Both the position numbers and the translations under genes were made by a program. The notes beneath the pieces were generated by a model that ran no database searches, had not been told where the DNA came from, and saw only the letters and a program-made list of their open reading frames with translations. From the NCBI GenBank assembly GCA_958450325.1, contig OY288257.1, positions 36,057,018-36,121,017 of the forward strand: DNA of 64,000 bases, read 5' to 3'. This stretch comes from Agrostemma githago. Taxonomy: Eukaryota; Streptophyta; Magnoliopsida; Caryophyllales; Caryophyllaceae. Of the stretch, positions 32,319 through 43,478 are shown one piece after another; positions within the stretch are counted from its first letter, which is position 1; the number at the start of each line of letters is the position of its first letter.

Positions 32319-33764
32319 GTATGGAGTATTTTATTCGTATAATGGATTATTTTTCGATGGAGAAAAATTTTAAATTTCATCCGAAATGTGGTGGTATGAA
32401 GCTCAGTCATTTACTCTTTGCAGATGAACTTCTTTTTTGTAAAGGGGATTCTGGGTCGATGGAGATTTTATGGCGGGCTTTTGCGTAAGGCCTCGGGTTT
32501 GAGCATTAGTGTGGGTAAATCTCATGCCTATTTTGCAGGAGTTGATGAGGATAGGAAGTCAGCAATCTTGCAATTTTCGGGGTGTGTAGAAGGCTCTTTA
32601 CCGTTTAGATACCTTGGACTTCCTATCCAAAGTACTAGATTGGGTAAGAATGATTGTGAAAAGTTGTTGGCTCGAATTACTGCAAGAATTGCTGGTATTG
32701 GAGTCCGGAAGTTATCATATGCAGCTAGATTGACCTTGGTTCAGTCTGTGTTATCTCAGTTACACAATTACTGGGCTATGGTCTTTATTATTCCGAAATA
32801 TGTAATGACGCGCATTGGGTCCCTATGTCGGAATTTCCTATAGGATGGAGGGGTGGAAGGCACTAATCGAGCCTTAGTGAGCTGGGAGAAAATTTGTTAC
32901 CCTAAGAATGAAGGAAGGCTGGGTTTGCGGGACTTGACAGTTTGGAATGAGGCAGCGGTGGCTAAGCTGGCTTTATGGATCTTTGATCAACCGGATAGGT
33001 TGTGGGTTCGATGGGTGAATAGTGTCTATCTGAAAGGCTCCTCGTGGCGGGATTTTCAGCCTCATGCTGATGTCACGTGGGTGGGGAGAAAAATTTGTCA
33101 GGCTAAAGACAAGATTAAGCAAATGTTCATAAATGGTAAGTGGCATGGGTCGGATAACTTCTATTCGATCTCGAAGGGTTATGAGGAGCTTCGTAGCAAG
33201 AAACCGAAGGTTTCATGGTGTAGGACGGTGTGGAGTAGTTGGAGTGTTCCGAAACATAGCTTCATTTCGTGGCTAGTGTTTCGGGGTGCGCTGAATACGA
33301 GACTGAAGCTACACAAAATTGGAGTCGCTGATTCGGATCGATGCTATTTGTGTGAAGCGCAACCAGAGAGTCTGGACCACTTGTTTTTTGGATGCGATTG
33401 GAGTTCGAAAGTTGTACCATTGTGGGTGACTGGTTGTTGAAGAAGATACCGAGCAATGGGAGTCTACTATGGGCCAAAAATATGAGAGGATCAAAGTTGC
33501 AATGTAACATAATACGAGCTGCGATCAACGCATTGATTTATCATATTTGGAGAATTCGGAATACTTGCAGATTAGAGGGAACTGTTCCACTGCCAATATA
33601 CACGGCTAAGATGATTATTTTGGATGTGAAAAATCGAATATTGTATAAGATTAAATACCCGGTTCATCCAAAGGATGATAGATGACTACAAAAATTGTTG
33701 TAGTCATTTTCTTGTAAATTGACCTCTCATATATATATATACTTACCCTTTACCAAAAAAAAAA
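32319..33764 (+). pseudogene. LINE (non-LTR retrotransposon) remnant, 3' part
   Basis: The translation shows the end of a plant LINE reverse transcriptase: GGMKLSHLLFADELLFF at the catalytic motif, then LPFRYLGLPI. A zinc-binding zf-RVT region follows (YPKNEGRLGLRDL, WSVPKHSFISWL, CYLCEAQPESLDHLFFGC). It ends with an A run at 33754-33764. Lesions are: catalytic FADD changed to FADE (about 32420), a frameshift near 32485, TAG replacing an expected Trp codon at about 32841, and a frameshift near 33420-33440. The 5' part is missing because the sequence starts at the LTR of A; the remainder may lie beyond A's other end. Confidence 0.85.
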
Positions 33765-35171
33765 GAAATCTAGAAAAGATGTTATAAGTCGTTTAAATCA
33801 AACTAGAACGAAATAAATTATCTCCGCGTTATAATGTCGTAATTAGTTCTTTCGAACTATGTGACAATTATTTTAGCATCAACGAATTCGTGCTAGTCAA
33901 ATTTATTGACCAATTCTTTTAGACACGATATTCGACTATAGAGTTGATATCGCATCTTAGAATGAACGTTTTATATATTTAATTAGATTGAAAATTGATT
34001 CCCTCCGCATCTCGACATCGTAATAAGTCCTTGCGGATTATGTGATGTTAGATCCGCATCAACGGGTTTCGCCCTAATCGAAATAAACGTGTTGATTTGA
34101 CACAATTTTAGAAATTGATGAATGCGCGATTTTGATGATGATGATTATGTAAATACTAAAACGAGACTAACGACGCGATAAAGAAAAGAAACAATCTTGT
34201 TGACGTTGATTCGCTTCAACAATCAAATACTTGGGGTGTCGGGATAAGCGACCGGCCACGTCGGGTGCGAGACCCTCGTATTCGGATTTTCTTATCCCGT
34301 CATCCCTTGTATTCGACACGAATAGACGAATATTTTAGTACTTTGATACTAATGGTATTAACGATATTAGATACGAAAGAAAGATAAAAAACAAAAAAAT
34401 GAGAAGAGAAGAGGAAGATGACGCGAGAGGAGAGAAAAGAAAGAGAGAAAAAATCGGGATTATTTCACACCCTCAACCTACATGCTTCGTATTCTCGGTA
34501 TGGAATTCGTCTAGTTGTGGCTCAGGCACGGGAGTATCGAGATTATGTAGATGGAGTTATGGTGGTTTAGGGTTGTATGTTTGCTAGATGCTAGGGTTTA
34601 AGATTGAAGAAGTATGTAAGTTGTGTATGAGAAAGTAGGGTTCCAAGGTCCTTTTAAGGTGCATGCAAAGGAGTGTATATATAGGAATTCCCAACCCCCA
34701 CGACCTAGGGTTACTCGAGTGCCCCTGCTGACTCGATCGAGTGACCCAATGAAGAGGTAACAGCGGGCCTGTTGAAGGCCCACTCGATCGAGTGGGCTGA
34801 CACTTGATCGAGTGGATGAGGCGGATGAGATATTTTGAAGATTTTGTGTTTGGGTTGGATTCTTGATATTTGCATGGCTGTTTTGTGTTCTCGGAAACGG
34901 CTTTGACCGGGGTTTGACTCGGTCGCTAAAAGTCGGTTTTATGTATGGTGTCGGTTTTGACCCAAATTAGTCTTACTTGATTGGAAACGACCCGCTAGGC
35001 CTGAATTTGAGGTTGATTTTGTGAGATTTGTACTCCGTAAAAAGCCCAAGCCAGAAACTAACGGTTTTGAGCCCATATCCGAGCGCGTAGAAGCATATTT
35101 GCGTCCGATCATCATCGGGTGTTTTTTGGAAACTGCTATATAGACACCTAGCAGCCAAATGTGGGTGTACA
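33765..35171 (-). repeat. LTR fragment E (Tat type), truncated
   Basis: The right end GGGTGTACA and the CATCATCGGGTGTTTTTTGG segment match the start of the Tat LTRs. There is a minus-strand TATA (CTATATATAC, about 34676-34687) with palindromes upstream in element sense (34718-34818), one of them an intact CCCACTCGATCGAGTGGG. A degenerate hairpin lies at about 34013-34050. The left part of the LTR is missing. Confidence 0.75.
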
Positions 35172-35700
35172 ATTTTTCAAGTGATGTAACTATCAGGGGG
35201 AGTATGCACGCGTTGTACTCTTTCCTTATCTATGGTTTTGTCCCACTGGGTTTTATTGTTTCAATGAAAATGTTTTGATGAGGCAACATCATATGCGTGT
35301 CTGAGGAGGAATATATACTCTATTCTATACTAGTTTTTTTTCCCACGAGGTTTTTTCATAGCGAGGTTTTTTACAAGACATATTATTCCGTAATGGACAT
35401 TCAACGAGGAGTATTATGAAATCATATTATGTAAATGTTCATTGGACTTTTGGTCCATATGTAAACTTTTTTATCGTTATTGATATACTATATATATACT
35501 TTATACGAGATGAATAATATAACTCTCTCACATCTTTTCCCCTTATATTTTCTCCAATTTTCCTTTCTCTCTTGTTTTATAACAAATAAGATATTCTTAC
35601 ACTCGGCAAAAACCTTAAATCTCTATGCAAAAAAAAAAACTATAATAAATACGGAGTATAAATTAAAAAGCATCTCCTTTTTCCTTTTTTTAGCCCAATC
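35172..35700 (+). mobile_element. Ty1-copia 3' end remnant
   Basis: ATCAGGGGGAGTATG resembles the polypurine tract and LTR start of plant copia elements. The following GTACTCTTTCC, TTTTGTCCCACTGGGTTTT and GAGGCAACATC phrases are typical of copia LTRs. The right boundary is unclear and no coding region remains. Confidence 0.6.
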
Positions 35701-35717
35701 ATGAAAAAGAAAACATA

Positions 35718-35807
35718 CTCCCTCCGTTTCATTCATTTGTTTGTCTTTTATATTCATTGTGAAAAATATTTTAATCAAAGACAACCAAATGAACGAGACG
35801 GAGGGAG
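35718..35807. mobile_element. Stowaway-like MITE
   Basis: A 90-bp inverted repeat starts CTCCCTCCGTTTCATT and ends with its complement AATGAACGAGACGGAGGGAG. TA dinucleotides on both sides (35716-35717, 35808-35809) form the expected target duplication. Confidence 0.85.
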
Positions 35808-35813
35808 TATACA

Positions 35814-36057
35814 AGAAATAGTAAATATCGGAAAGAAACCACTTCCAGGAATACACATACGTTGCTGTAGTACTATAAAACACACTTGATGACCTCTTGC
35901 CAATACTTGAATTGCTTACCGTTTTGATGTTCCATTTTATGGAATTCCTCATGTTTAACTTCTGAATGACAGGCTGCTTGGTGACTTAGATCAAACAAGT
36001 AGTATGATAAATGAAAAACCAAACAAAATGAAAAAAAATGAAGTTGAATCATTCAAG
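35814..36057. other. 3' flank of the CDPK gene
   Basis: This AT-rich stretch probably includes the 3' UTR and end of the minus-strand kinase transcript. I see no other gene, and no poly(A) signal I would defend. Confidence 0.4.
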
Positions 36058-39000
36058 TCAAACCACAACAGATTGGCCTGTCATTCCATCTTGTAGCTGT
36101 AGTGAACCGTCTTTCATCAAGTTTAGACTCAAGCTCTGGAATCTTTCTCTCGAATATTGTCGAGAAGCCTTTCTCCAATCAGTTCCCGTCTTCATCATTG
36201 CCACAAATTCCTCGTAGCTTATTCGACCGTCCTGCCATACAACAAAACCCATCATTAATCACTTATTACAAGCTCCCTCAGTCTTAGCTAGCTAGTAAAA
36301 TGGCATCTTTATTGTAGCCTCCCTGTATAGTTGGTCTTTGATATTGCTTGGTTCTTGATTGCTTTGTATAGAATAAGCTCTATAATTACTATTTTTGATG
36401 AATGAATTACTCACATTTCACAAAGAGAAAAAAGCTCCCTCAGTTAGATTTTGTTATATTATATTGTACTCCGTATTCGCCTAATGACTCCTTTTAGGCC
36501 ATGTTCTTTCAACTTAAGTGAAAAACTGAGATGATACCTTATCAGTATCGACTTCACGCATGATCTCATTGAGAACCTCGGAGTCAGTCTCCCTTGATTC
36601 GTCCAACAAACCATCTCGTAGCTCATCCAGCTCAATATAGCCACTTCCGTCCTGGTCAAAGTACAGGAATGCCTTTTGGAAGTGCTCGTCGTTCTCCATT
36701 TTCTGCAAGTGGATTGTCACTGCTACAAACTCCCCATAATCCAAGTACCCGTTTCTATCAACATCAGCCTGAACATATAATCAAATGGAACTTTTCATAT
36801 TTTCAAGCACTCAGATTTCAAAATTTTGCGGTTAGCATGCAGTAAGCTGAAGTGTGAGAACATACCACTTCCATGAGAAGCTTAATCTCAGCTTCAGCCA
36901 GTTGAGAGCCAACCTTTTTTAGTCCGGTCCGGAGTTCATCATATGTTATTTTCCCATCACGGTCGATGTCCATCAGGGTGAACATATCTCTGATGATTTC
37001 TACCTCTTCAACTGATAAATGCTCAGCAATGACCTATATTACGGAAAATGTTGCCATAATTTCAGTATTTCATTCATGACTCAATAAAGGTGGTTTAAAG
37101 AAGCAGGTGTTTATACAAGGGAATGTATACCCTGAGTGCCTTCTTCTTGAATCTGTTCATCCCTGCAAACTGCTTAAGCCTTGACCTCACTATATCTCCC
37201 AATGGAACATTTGACGCTTTCTTTGCATTCTGTATCCAGGGATGCTCTACAAGGTGATGATAGTATATTCGACTTAGTCCAGGCTAATAAATAATCAAGA
37301 ATGCAGCCTAGAAAAAACAGTGGATATGAGAAGTACTAACCAAGAACTTGATGGGCAGTCAATCGCCTCTTAGGGTCGGGTTCTAACATCTGCTTGACAA
37401 GGCTTTTAGCATTATCAGAGATTTGAGGCCATGGTTCCCTCTTAAAATCTAGCTGCCCTCGTAAAATCGCCAGGGCCACGCCTTGTTCAGTCTCTGTAGA
37501 TCACAAGGGATTGATCAATCAAAATAATTGTTGAAAAGTTGGGATATTTAAATATATTCCATGTGAAGATGAGGATACTAGTGATCAGCATGATGGAAAA
37601 TAAAGAAGGCTAGGGTTGGAAAAAGTACCAGCCCAAAAAGGAGGGACACCACAAAGGAGAATGTACAGAATAACACCAGCACTCCATACATCCACCTCAG
37701 GTCCATAATTCCTCTTCAACACCTCTGGGGCCATGTAGTATGGACTCCCAACTATTTCTGTAAACTTTTCCCCTGTATCATCATATCACCCACAACAACA
37801 TACTCTCATTAGTTCCAAACTCTGAAAGACATGACGTTTGATTATTAGCAAGTTCATAAGGTTATCAATCAGACGTTTTAAGGGTCTGAAAATCTGTCTA
37901 AATAAGTAAAAATAAAAATGGGGCATCGGCATTGTCGATCAGGTTTCATTTCCTTGTAATTTAGGGCATCAAATTGATAGTTTGAACAATGACTTAAGTT
38001 CATTTGACGGCCCTGCTGAAAGACGGACCAAGTTAAATCAATCCATAACAGTGACATTACTCTAATGTCTGATAGATCTCTCCCACAATGAGTGAATCAG
38101 TTTAAAATCAATGCTAAGAAATACAACAGTACTTACCTATATGATAATCCAACAGCCAAGACAAGAAATTTGACCGTATCAACACAAGTAAATCCTACAG
38201 TGAGTGACAGTGATTCACCAGTTGGATTTCTTACAGGTGGGATTTCTTAAACAAATCATGATCTCAACATTAATTTTTTTATTTTTATTTTGCAACGTAG
38301 TCCGCTCTTCTCTGGACAAAAAAAAAAACATTAATTTTTATGCCATGCGATGATTGTCATCTATGTTATTCTAATTTTTTTTGGTGAATGTTGCTCTAAC
38401 TTGGTCTTACGTAAATCTATATGAAAAATTGAGAAAGGGTAATGATAAAAACAATCCTCAGGATTGTATTTCTAAAATATTTTAAATTTAGTACAAGTAT
38501 AGGAATTAAAACCCAAATTATACAAACATGGAGTATGCAATTAATACATGTATGTAAGAATTATTTTCTCTTTTGATTTCTTAGATACAACCCTTAGGTT
38601 GTATTTATCATTTTCCTTGAAAAAATTCATTGTTATTAAAGCCCTTAATTTAAACCGTAGGAATTAGAAAAGTAGTACAGTAATTTTTTTTCAACTAGTC
38701 TTTCTTATGAAGGAGTTATACGTCAATTTATTGTAATGGGTCAAATACTATCCATTTGCTTAGAAAAGACAAAACACTGGATATGTAAGGTTTTATCCTT
38801 TTTTATGCAAATGAATTGTATAAGAAAATGACGGATAACTCTGTCACAAACAAGAATTGGTGATTATTTTTTGAGATTTTCTACATGGTAACCTCGTGTT
38901 TTAGCTTTTCTACATATATCTCTGCACTTTTATAATCACACGTGGTACCATTCACTTTTAATGTATTGTGTCTTCATACCCTTATTGGCGTCTTCTGTTT

Positions 39001-42000
39001 TCTTAGACTTCCTTTTTTTCGTTAGTTGGGTTGATTTAATTATGCTTAAGTGGTTGTTATGTTAATCTCAAACCTCCCATTTTTTGTGTAAGCAACACAA
39101 TTAACGGAAAAATAAAGTAAAAAAAGACGGAAAACGTCTATTAAGGATATAAACACATAATACACTAAAAATGAGTGATTTTAAAAATATAGAATTATTA
39201 TATAAAAAATCTAAAAATACGGAATAACACGTAGAAAATCCCTTACTTCTTTTTGGTACAAACGAAATAGAAAACTCGTAATGAAAAGTGACAACCCTCG
39301 CGAATCTGCCTTGCCCATTCAATGTTAGTGACGTGCACCAACTAATCAACCATAGCATGTACACATTTTAAATTATCAACAAGTGACAAAAGTTGACCAA
39401 TGACTTTGAACAATGACTCGAATTTTTTACTTGTATTAAACCCATGAAAAATATCTACCATCGACCAAGTGTGCACGCTTAGCTTGTAAAAAACACACAC
39501 ATTGGAGGAGTATATTAGTTAGGTACCAGAGACCATACTTGCTCCACTTATGTTTAACCTAACATATACTGAGTACACAGAGACTACGAATAAGATTAGA
39601 TTAGCCAAAATACACAAGATATACATCTAGCTCAGAGTTGCACCTAATAAATCACTTTTTCTCCTTTTTCTTTTTCTTTTTCTTTATAAAGACCCCACCC
39701 ACAAATTTATTGAATATTCACAACAAACCCAGAACAACAAACACATGCTCCTACTACCAACAATCATCATCTCCATTCTTTCAAGAAAAAACATACAAGG
39801 CTAACAAAATTTAGGGGCCAATTATTACGAAATACTCCTTTTGTTCATTATCTTTCATTCTATTTCATTTATGACATGTTTGAGAATTTGGATTTGGATT
39901 TGAATTCCGGATTTGAAATATTTCGCGCGTTTGGAAACCTTGGGATTTGGATTTGAAATTTTACACAAATCCAACCTAGTTCAAATTTGGTTTTCTCAAA
40001 TCCTTAGTATAGGGTAGTCATTTCAAATCCGTCACTTGTCGTTTGTTTATTTTTTCGCATAATCTTATCGTATTATTTGTTTTTCTATATTTTTTTTTCT
40101 CGTATTTGAACATATTACATTTTTTTAATGAAAAATTTTAAAAAATAAAAATTAGTGACCTTGACCCGACTTCACCCGCCCAAAATCAAAATCCAAATCC
40201 AAGGGTACCCAAACACCATTTTGGATTTGAATTTAGATTTGAATTCTAGAAATTCAAATACAGGAATTGAATTCTTGATATTCAAATCAATTCCGAATAT
40301 CCAAACGCAACCTAAAATAATTTTCACAAATAATGATGAAATGTGAAAAAGATTATGAACAGAGGAAGTAAAATTAATCATTGTACAATAATAAAGTGAT
40401 GTTCACCAACCCCTCACCCACTAACACTACCCTTGGATATCTTCTGCTGAGGTGGTGAGACTAATTTATTCGTCTTGCTTTGTTTAGTAGTACTCCCTCT
40501 TACTTTTCGGGGTGTTTGGTTGGAGGTTTGTGAATTGATTGGAATGGATTCAATCTATTTCAATGTTTAGTTGGGATACTTAGGAATGGAGTTAGGGCTC
40601 TAAATCCACTCCAAACCTTTAGAATGACAACCCCTGCCTTGACTCCATGAGGCCATGATTCTAAATTCATACTCCCTCCGTTTTTATGATTTCTTCCACC
40701 TTAAAAGTGACACATTCCTTAAGAAAAACAATAAAATAAGTAAAAGTAGAGAGGGAGTAACCTAAGTGGGCCACCTAGGTAGGAGAGAAGTGTGATAGAA
40801 AAAAGGAAAGTGAAAGAAATCAAAGAAATGATTGAAAAAGGAAATGTGGAAGATATCAAATAAATAGAGGGAGTACCTCCTAATTCTAAATCCATAACTC
40901 TCTAATACAAATATAATTCATTCCACCCTCGATCATGGAATTACATTCCATTACAATTCTTCGAACCAAACGCCCCCTTATTTATTATCCCATTAAGAAG
41001 TATTTTAATAAATAAAATTGAAGGGGTATTATTATGACTCGCGAGCTTCCCATTCTTCTTGACGACCCATAGTCATTGTTTTTATTCCAATATAATGGTC
41101 TTGTAAGAGCATCGATTTCATGAGCGTATGCCCACTAATCAGATAGGTTATTACTTGTATTTATACACGGAGTAATTTTTAATTTATTTTAGTATCTCCA
41201 TACTTTTTCGATGAAATACTAATCTAACAACTGCTTATATTTCTACGGAGTACAATTTTTAGCTTCTTTTATTGAGCTGTTCTAAATCAATGAAATTTCC
41301 TTTTTTTTTTTTTCTAAAAAAATATCAGTACAAGTTGACTAGTTTATGTTTGTGGGCCGACCCAACAGTAAAAATACCAAATCAAAAGTATCCCAACCAC
41401 TCAGCTCACAATTTCTAAGTTAATTAAAAAAAATAGACGGTTTTAGTCTTAACAGTTGAATAGAACTATTCACTGTGAGCTACAATTTCAAGCTAGAATC
41501 TCATTTCCCTCTATTGTAATATTGCGTCCTCCTCCCTCTCATCCTCCATTTCCTCCCTTCAATACAATTCAATCAATTATTTATATTTCTTTTTTGATAA
41601 AAGACTTTACCATATAACCTTCGTATGTTTATTACTCCCTCCGTCCCACTAAGATTGTCCCGTATTCCTTTTTGGGTAGGTTCTTAAAGATTGTCCCATT
41701 TCTAAACTTTCCTTTTTAGTTTGTCCTTTTTTACAACTTTGTCCCTAATAAGTTAAAGTATTTACCATTTTGTCATTCCATTAACTCACACCACCTCACA
41801 AACATTATGACTCACCCTATAAAGAGGGTCATCATTACCTATATACTCAATCATCACACCATTTCCTTAATTTGTGAGCTAAAGTTCATGGGACAATCTT
41901 TCTGGGACGGAGGGAGTATGTTTATACAAAATATTATAACTTTTTTTACTTTAGGTTTGATAGATCCATAAAATCATTTAATTTATCAATAATATACTTA

Positions 42001-42778
42001 TTCTTACCATTTTTTAGAAGATGAGGAGTAGTGGAGTAAACACTTTCTTGTAAAATAAATGGGTGAATTTATATTAAATCAAGCACATTTTCGAGAAATA
42101 AAAAAAAATTAACATTTGTAAAGAAAACTAACCAGGCCGGAAAAAAACGGAGAGACCAAAATCAATAGCCTTCAAAGGAGAATTCTCCTTTTTATTAGCA
42201 AAAAGAAAATTCTCGGGTTTAAGGTCCCTGTGTATAACACCATTATCATGGCACATCCTAACAACCTCAGCAACGGTTTTGGCCACGGTGGCGGCTGCCC
42301 GCTCCGAATAATGTCCACGTGCGACAATCCGGTCAAACAACTCCCCACCCTCACATAGCTCCATGACCAAGTGAACCGCCTCATTATCCTCATAAACCGC
42401 CTTGAGCCGGACAATATTGGGGTGAACCGGAAGTGTACTCATAATAGCAACTTCCCGCCTTACATCTTCCACATCGACCGCGGTTCGCAGTTTTCTTTTA
42501 GAAATGGACTTGACCGCGAGTTTTATTTTAGTTTCCCGGTCCGTGCATAAGTAGGTGACGCCAAATTCGCCACGTCCTAGTTCACGTCCGATTACATACT
42601 TGTCACCTATTCGTGGACCGGTCGAAGGGAGGTCTTTCAGGACCTTGATCGGGGCGGGTTGTGTTTGCGTTAACGAGTACGGGTTGGGTCGGGTTTTTTT
42701 AACGTTGTTTTTCCTAGGGGTTGGCGGTTTTTGCTTAGCTAGCTCTTCTGGTTTTATACATGCTATACAATTTCCCAT
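36058..42778 (-). CDS. CPK: Calcium-dependent protein kinase, 7 exons
   Basis: Exons on the minus strand: 42778-42133, 37772-37629, 37493-37341, 37246-37131, 37033-36866, 36768-36538, 36231-36058. All junctions are GT-AG and the joined frame gives about 543 aa. MGNC at the N-terminus is a myristoylation site with Cys4 for palmitoylation, so membrane attachment is likely. The kinase domain starts near residue 61: GRGEFG loop, Lys90, HRDLKPEN with Asp185, DFG at 206-208, then APE. An autoinhibitory junction (GDIVRSRLKQF) follows, and then four canonical EF-hands at about 375-386, 411-422, 447-458 and 483-494. It phosphorylates Ser/Thr targets when Ca2+ rises. From memory it most resembles the CPK10/CPK30 and CPK7/8/32 clade. 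No lesion is seen. One junction base (37629) was set by reading-frame consistency. Confidence 0.95.
39873..40315. mobile_element. Fold-back/MITE-like element in CDPK intron 1
   Basis: A long imperfect inverted repeat is built from GGATTTGGATTTGAATT phrases. About 39924-39962 (GCGTTTGGAAACCTTGGG side) pairs with about 40183-40215 (CCAAGGGTACCCAAAC side), and the right end reads ATCCAAACGCAACC. Superfamily and exact ends are uncertain. Confidence 0.55.
40508..40978. mobile_element. MITE with GGGGTGTTTGGTT termini
   Basis: The left end GGGGTGTTTGGTT and the right end GAACCAAACGCCCC are imperfect inverted repeats, and interior flanks ATTGGAATGGATTC and GAATTACATTCCATT also pair. It resembles Harbinger- or hAT-derived MITEs. 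A second MITE sits inside it at 40672-40873. Confidence 0.65.
40672..40873. mobile_element. Stowaway-like MITE nested in another MITE
   Basis: It begins CTCCCTCCGTTTTTATG and ends ATAGAGGGAG, with TA on both sides (40670-40671, 40874-40875). At about 202 bp it interrupts the MITE at 40508-40978, so it is the younger of the two. Confidence 0.8.
41635..41916. mobile_element. Stowaway-like MITE in CDPK intron 1
   Basis: The ends CTCCCTCCGTCCCA and TGGGACGGAGGGAG are inverted repeats flanked by TA. The inner arms AAGATTGTCCC and GGGACAATCTT extend the pairing. It is about 282 bp. Confidence 0.85.
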
Positions 42779-43104
42779 ATTTTTTGATCAAAAATATATA
42801 TGATTGTGAAATTATTAGATTTAATTTTGATAGTATGAATGTATGATCAAGATGGATGAGGAGAGCTAGAAATGAAGAGGGAGGATACGGTATAAGATAT
42901 GGGAGATGGTAGGACTAGGCGACTAGGGAGGGTGAGGTTGGAAAAAAAAAATAAAGGTATTCAAAAAGAAGTTGGTGAAGGGTGTATTTTTTATTTATGT
43001 TTTATTTGTAAAATTCAAATAAAGTTAGATTAAGAGGTGTTGTCAATATAATTAGATGGGCTGGATACTTGGATCTTTTCTATATCTAATACCAGTATTT
43101 GGTA
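42779..43104 (-). promoter_or_regulatory. Upstream region of the CDPK gene
   Basis: This is AT-rich sequence upstream of the kinase ATG, presumably the 5' UTR and core promoter. I cannot name a TATA box with confidence. A MITE (43105-43329) and then element D (from 43479) lie close upstream and may bound or influence the promoter. Confidence 0.45.
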
Positions 43105-43329
43105 CTCCCTCCCCGCCACATTGATGTTCCCATTTATAAATAACACATAGATTAAGAAATGAGTAATGAAAAGTGGTAAATTGTTGGATGAGGTTCAAGA
43201 TGTCAAATCACAAAAAGTAACCAATAGAAAGAGAGTATAATGGATGAATAAGGAAAGTTTTGAAATGGGAAAATCTTAGTGGAGTTTCCTTTTAAGGAAA
43301 GTGGGAAAATCTTAGTGGTGAGGAGGGAG
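43105..43329. mobile_element. Stowaway-like MITE upstream of the CDPK gene
   Basis: The ends CTCCCTCCCCGCCAC and GTGGTGAGGAGGGAG are inverted, with TA at 43103-43104 and 43330-43331. It is about 225 bp. Confidence 0.8.
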
Positions 43330-43478
43330 TAGGAAGTATGAAAAGTACCATCCTTTTTATCATGCATTCCTCCGCTCTATTTGATTGTTTGTATTTGTTT
43401 TTTCATATTCATCATTTGTTTTTGTCTATATTTTTAATTACATATTTATAAATATTATAAAAATTTGATATTTATAAC

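Larger units (their letters stand above)
37773..42132 (-). other. Large first intron of the CDPK gene with MITE insertions
   Basis: This 4.36-kb AT-rich intron splits the kinase domain just after the DFG region. It holds a fold-back element (39873-40315), a MITE with another MITE inside it (40508-40978) and a Stowaway-like MITE (41635-41916). The remaining introns are about 75-310 bp. No coding exon is visible inside it. Confidence 0.85.

Noticed and set aside
34399..34587. Small basic ORF in LTR fragment E
   Set aside because: It coincides with A/G-rich LTR sequence also present, non-coding, in related LTRs.
39101..39364. Open frame inside CDPK intron 1
   Set aside because: AT-rich with no domain; it lies within an intron between well-defined exons.
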